Shown: positions 12,883 through 14,911 of the stretch, in pieces
How positions within the stretch are numbered: position 1 is the stretch's first letter
Layout: each line of letters starts with the position of its first letter
Assembly: GCA_035559315.1 (NCBI GenBank)
Contig: DATMBJ010000065.1
Coordinates: 1 to 14,911, forward strand
Source: DATLZM01 sp035559315
GTDB lineage: Bacteria; Actinomycetota; UBA4738; HRBIN12
Reading direction: 5' to 3'
DNA length: 14,911 nt
The notes under the pieces: generated by a model
The model's database searches: none
Told to the model about the DNA's origin: nothing
The model's input: only the letters and a program-made list of their open reading frames with translations
Position numbers and translations under genes: made by a program

Positions 12883-14553
12883 GTGATCCGCGTCGCGCTG
12901 GGCCAGGTCAACACCACCGTCGGCGACCTCGATGGCAACGTCGCCAAGCTCGCCGAGTGGACCTTCACCGCCACCGAGCTCGGGGCCGACCTCGTCTGCT
13001 TCCCGGAGCTCGCGATCACCGGCTACCCGCCGGAGGACCTGGTCCTGCGGCCCCGGTTCGTGGACGACAACCTGGCGGCCCTCGAGGAGCTCGCCCGGCG
13101 GACCGCGGCGGGCTGCGCGGTCCTCGCGGGGTTCGTCGACCGGAGCCCTCGGGGCCTGCACAACGCGGCCGGGCTCCTCAAGGGCGGGCGGGTCGTCGCC
13201 CGCTACCACAAGGTGAAGCTCCCGAACTACGGGGTCTTCGACGAGCAGCGGTACTTCGTCCCCGGCACCGCGGAGGGCTGCCCGGTGCGGGTCGCCTCCG
13301 CGGCCCTGGGGATCTCGGTCTGCGAGGACGCCTGGGCGCCGGGTCCCCCGTGGGAGGCCTACGCGGGCGCCGGAGCCCGGGTGATCCCCAACATCAACGG
13401 CTCGCCCTACCACCGGCGGAAGATCGCCGAACGCCTCGAGGTGTGCCGGGAGCGGGCCCGGGAGACCGGCGCCTGGATCGTCTACGTGAACGCCGTGGGC
13501 GGGCAGGACGAGCTGGTGTTCGACGGCGGCTCCATGGTGATCTCCCCCCAGGGGGAGCTGGCCTGGCGGGCGGCCATGTTCGAGGAGGACCTCCTCGTGG
13601 TGGACCTCGACGTCCCCGCGGCCCCGGAGGGCTACCCCGGTCCGGAGGTGGGCGGGACCCTGAAGCCCGCGGCGCCCGACCCCTCGCGCCCGCCCTGGCC
13701 CGAGGGGCCGGCCGAGGTCTACCACGCGGTCGTCCTCGGGACCCGGGACTACGTGCGCAAGAACGGGTTCCGGGAGGTGGTGCTGGGGCTCTCCGGGGGG
13801 ATCGACTCCTCGCTCGTGGCGACGATCGCGGTCGACGCCCTCGGCCCCGACGCGGTCCGGGCCCTCGCCATGCCCTCGCCCTACTCCTCCGCCGAGAGCG
13901 TGGAGGACGCCCACGAGGTGGCCCGCCGCCTCGGGATCCGGATCGACGACATCCGGATCGACGACGTGTTCAAGGCCTACCTGGCGGCCCTCGAGGACCT
14001 CTTCCGCGACACCGAGGAGGGGGTCGCCGAGGAGAACCTCCAGGCGCGGATCCGCGGGAACCTCCTGATGGCGCTCTCGAACAAGTTCGGCTCGATGGTC
14101 CTCGCCACCGGGAACAAGAGCGAGTACGCGGTGGGGTACGCGACGCTCTACGGGGACATGGCCGGCGGGTTCGCCCCGATCAAGGACGTCCCCAAGACCC
14201 TCGTCTACGAGCTCGCGCGGTGGCGGAACGGGATGAGCGACCCCCCGCCGATCCCCGACCGCGTCCTCTCGAAGCCGCCCTCGGCGGAGCTCCGCCCGGG
14301 CCAGCTCGACACCGACTCGCTCCCTCCCTACGAGGTCCTGGACCCGATCGTCGAGGACTACGTGGAGGAGGACCGCTCCCCGGAGGAGATCGTGGCCGCC
14401 GGCGCCGACCCCGCGCTCGTGGAGCGGGTGGTGCGGATGATCGACCGGGCCGAGTACAAGCGGCGGCAGGCCCCGCCCGGGGTCAAGATCACCCCGAAGG
14501 CCTTCGGCAAGGACCGCCGGATGCCGATCACGAACCGCTACCGCCCCCGATAG
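12883..14553 (+). CDS. nadE: Glutamine-dependent NAD+ synthetase
   Basis: NadE catalyses the last step of NAD+ biosynthesis. It amidates nicotinic acid adenine dinucleotide with ATP and with ammonia taken from glutamine. The product is 556 residues with two domains. The N-terminal nitrilase-type glutaminase has the Glu-Lys-Cys triad: E42 in CFPELAITGYPPEDL, K110 in RYHKVKLPNYGVFDE, and C147 in ISVCEDAW. The C-terminal synthetase has the PP-loop LGLSGGIDSSL (301-311), followed by MPSPYSS (330-336), NLQARIRG (385-392), ATGNKSEYAVGY (408-419) and YGDMAGGFAPIKD (423-435), and a C-terminal KITPKAFGKDRRMPI segment. The size fits the roughly 540-580-residue form found in many bacteria, not the roughly 680-residue mycobacterial form. 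The GTG at 12883 is set by the MIRVALGQVN start and by the TAGGCT box seven bases before it. It appears monocistronic, with a tRNA gene 29 bases after the stop. Use of glutamine links it loosely to glnA. Confidence 0.95.
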   Translation: MIRVALGQVNTTVGDLDGNVAKLAEWTFTATELGADLVCFPELAITGYPPEDLVLRPRFVDDNLAALEELARRTAAGCAVLAGFVDRSPRGLHNAAGLLKGGRVVARYHKVKLPNYGVFDEQRYFVPGTAEGCPVRVASAALGISVCEDAWAPGPPWEAYAGAGARVIPNINGSPYHRRKIAERLEVCRERARETGAWIVYVNAVGGQDELVFDGGSMVISPQGELAWRAAMFEEDLLVVDLDVPAAPEGYPGPEVGGTLKPAAPDPSRPPWPEGPAEVYHAVVLGTRDYVRKNGFREVVLGLSGGIDSSLVATIAVDALGPDAVRALAMPSPYSSAESVEDAHEVARRLGIRIDDIRIDDVFKAYLAALEDLFRDTEEGVAEENLQARIRGNLLMALSNKFGSMVLATGNKSEYAVGYATLYGDMAGGFAPIKDVPKTLVYELARWRNGMSDPPPIPDRVLSKPPSAELRPGQLDTDSLPPYEVLDPIVEDYVEEDRSPEEIVAAGADPALVERVVRMIDRAEYKRRQAPPGVKITPKAFGKDRRMPITNRYRPR

Positions 14554-14570
14554 GGGCCGCGGGCCGGGCC

Positions 14571-14576
14571 TAGAAT
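14571..14576 (+). promoter_or_regulatory. -10 box abutting tRNA-Lys
   Basis: TAGAAT inside GCCTAGAAT lies six bases before the first base of the mature tRNA. By the usual hexamer-to-start distance, transcription would begin at or within a base or two of the tRNA 5' end. No -35 element is visible. Confidence 0.6.
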
Positions 14577-14582
14577 CGCGGT

Positions 14583-14656
14583 GGGCCGGTAGCTCAGCCT
14601 GGGAGAGCAGGGGGCTTTTAACCCTCGTGTCGCGGGTTCGAATCCTGCCCGGCCCA
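14583..14656 (+). tRNA. tRNA-Lys (anticodon UUU)
   Basis: The sequence folds as a full cloverleaf. The acceptor stem GGGCCGG/CCGGCCC has seven pairs. The D stem is GCTC/GAGC. The anticodon stem GGGGG/CCCTC closes the loop CTTTTAA, giving anticodon TTT. The variable loop is GTGTC, and the T stem GCGGG/CCTGC closes the loop TTCGAAT. The discriminator base is A at 14656. CCA is not encoded, since CGG follows. It reads lysine AAA/AAG codons. Confidence 0.95.
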
Positions 14657-14667
14657 CGGGACCGAGC

Positions 14668-14739
14668 GCCGATGAGGGCGCGACGCGCCGTCCTCCTCGC
14701 GAGCGAGCAGCGGGGTCCGCGAGGGTGAGCCGCATCGGC
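14668..14739 (+). other. Possible structured RNA segment after tRNA-Lys
   Basis: The 141-base gap between the tRNA and the right-edge gene holds nested inverted repeats. GCCGATG (14668-14674) and CATCGGC (14733-14739) would enclose a hairpin GGCGC-GAC-GCGCC (14677-14689) and a stem CCTCGCG (14695-14701) with CGCGAGG (14718-14724), together a three-way junction. Pairs of this length arise by chance in such GC-rich DNA, so it may only be tRNA-trailer or terminator sequence. No ORF with coding character was found on either strand here. Confidence 0.2.
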
Positions 14740-14778
14740 CATGCCGCGAGCCGGCGCCCGGCCCGTCGGGCCCGGGCC

Positions 14779-14798
14779 GCCGCTCGGGGCCGAGCGGC
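14779..14798 (-). terminator. Hairpin directly after the stop of the right-edge gene
   Basis: GCCGCTCGG (14779-14787) and CCGAGCGGC (14790-14798) form a perfect nine-base inverted repeat with a two-base centre, or eight pairs and a tetraloop. It begins at the last base of the minus-strand TAG stop (14800-14798). A second small repeat, GGCCC-GTC-GGGCC, lies at 14760-14772. There is no T-tract. It may also stop transcription coming from the tRNA. Confidence 0.55.
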
Positions 14799-14911
14799 TA
14801 CCGCTCGTGCCAGACGTAGGTGGTCCAGTCGAGCCCCTCGGTCCCGGCCTCCCGGTTGAAGTCGTCCCCGAGCTTCTCCGACGCCGCGTGCATGGCGTCG
14901 TGGGACTCCCA
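14798..14911 (-). CDS. C-terminal fragment of an unidentified protein, cut by the window edge
   Basis: The minus strand is open from the right edge to a TAG at 14800-14798, giving the last 37 residues of a protein. It starts WESHDAMHAASEKLG and ends GLDWTTYVWHER. The composition is mixed, aromatic and polar, unlike the arginine/glycine-rich shadow frames nearby, and a strong hairpin sits exactly at its stop, so it looks like a real gene end. The WES..AM..A pattern recalls small dimeric alpha/beta-barrel proteins such as antibiotic-biosynthesis-monooxygenase-like families, but the fragment is too short to name. It converges on the tRNA-Lys gene. Confidence 0.6.
   Translation of the reverse strand, partial: WESHDAMHAASEKLGDDFNREAGTEGLDWTTYVWHER

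Noticed and set aside
14538..14735. Minus-strand ORF across the tRNA containing AGFEPATRGLK
   Set aside because: This phrase is the well-known translation of the antisense strand of a tRNA gene and a frequent false annotation. The tRNA-Lys cloverleaf explains the sequence.
8877..14742. Minus-strand ORFs of 1203 and 941 codons opposite the cyclase gene and nadE
   Set aside because: They are long only because stop codons are rare in GC-rich antisense frames. No domain is recognisable, and both lie over well-supported plus-strand genes.

Overview
The window is a very GC-rich, gene-dense piece of bacterial chromosome. The content suggests an Actinomycetota (high-GC Gram-positive) genome, probably an uncultivated or deep-branching lineage. 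The reasons are the glnE/glnA pairing, many GTG starts, GTGA start/stop overlaps, -10-like TANNNT boxes lying only 6-7 bases before start codons (leaderless transcripts), and a large zinc-ribbon/cyclase/ATPase/TPR protein. No mobile element, CRISPR array or phage gene was seen. The lineage below phylum cannot be fixed from this window.

Layout. Positions 2-1207 (+) hold the 3' part of an ornithine aminotransferase gene that enters from the left edge. It converges on a minus-strand operon (4468 down to 1246) of two small membrane proteins followed by glnE, the glutamine synthetase adenylyltransferase, with all junctions overlapping. A 143-bp divergent region separates this operon from a type I glutamine synthetase gene (4612-5940, +). 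That region holds a GlnR-like box at about -42 relative to a predicted leaderless start of glnA. Next, 6057-9010 (+) encodes two exported surface-type proteins, translationally coupled through GTGA and ending in the same short tail. After a hairpin come three monocistronic-looking leaderless genes: a cyclase/AAA/TPR protein (9060-12326), a His-rich helical protein (12337-12810) and glutamine-dependent NAD synthetase (12883-14553). A tRNA-Lys(UUU) follows at 14583-14656, and the right edge holds the C-terminal 37 codons of a minus-strand gene.

How the genes fit. Ornithine aminotransferase, GlnE, glutamine synthetase and glutamine-dependent NAD synthetase all touch the glutamate/glutamine pool. 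The GlnR-like box suggests that glnA, and perhaps the divergent membrane-protein/glnE operon, respond to nitrogen status. The exported pair and the cyclase-like protein have no evident link to nitrogen.

The most interesting signal is architectural. Four protein genes and the tRNA gene each carry a TANNNT hexamer 6-7 bases before their first base. In one case the hexamer contains the stop codon of the previous gene. The tRNA case would predict a tRNA transcribed with no 5' leader. I found no convincing wholly new multi-gene system. The candidates worth testing are the membrane-protein/glnE operon, the exported pair with its shared tail, and the leaderless tRNA.
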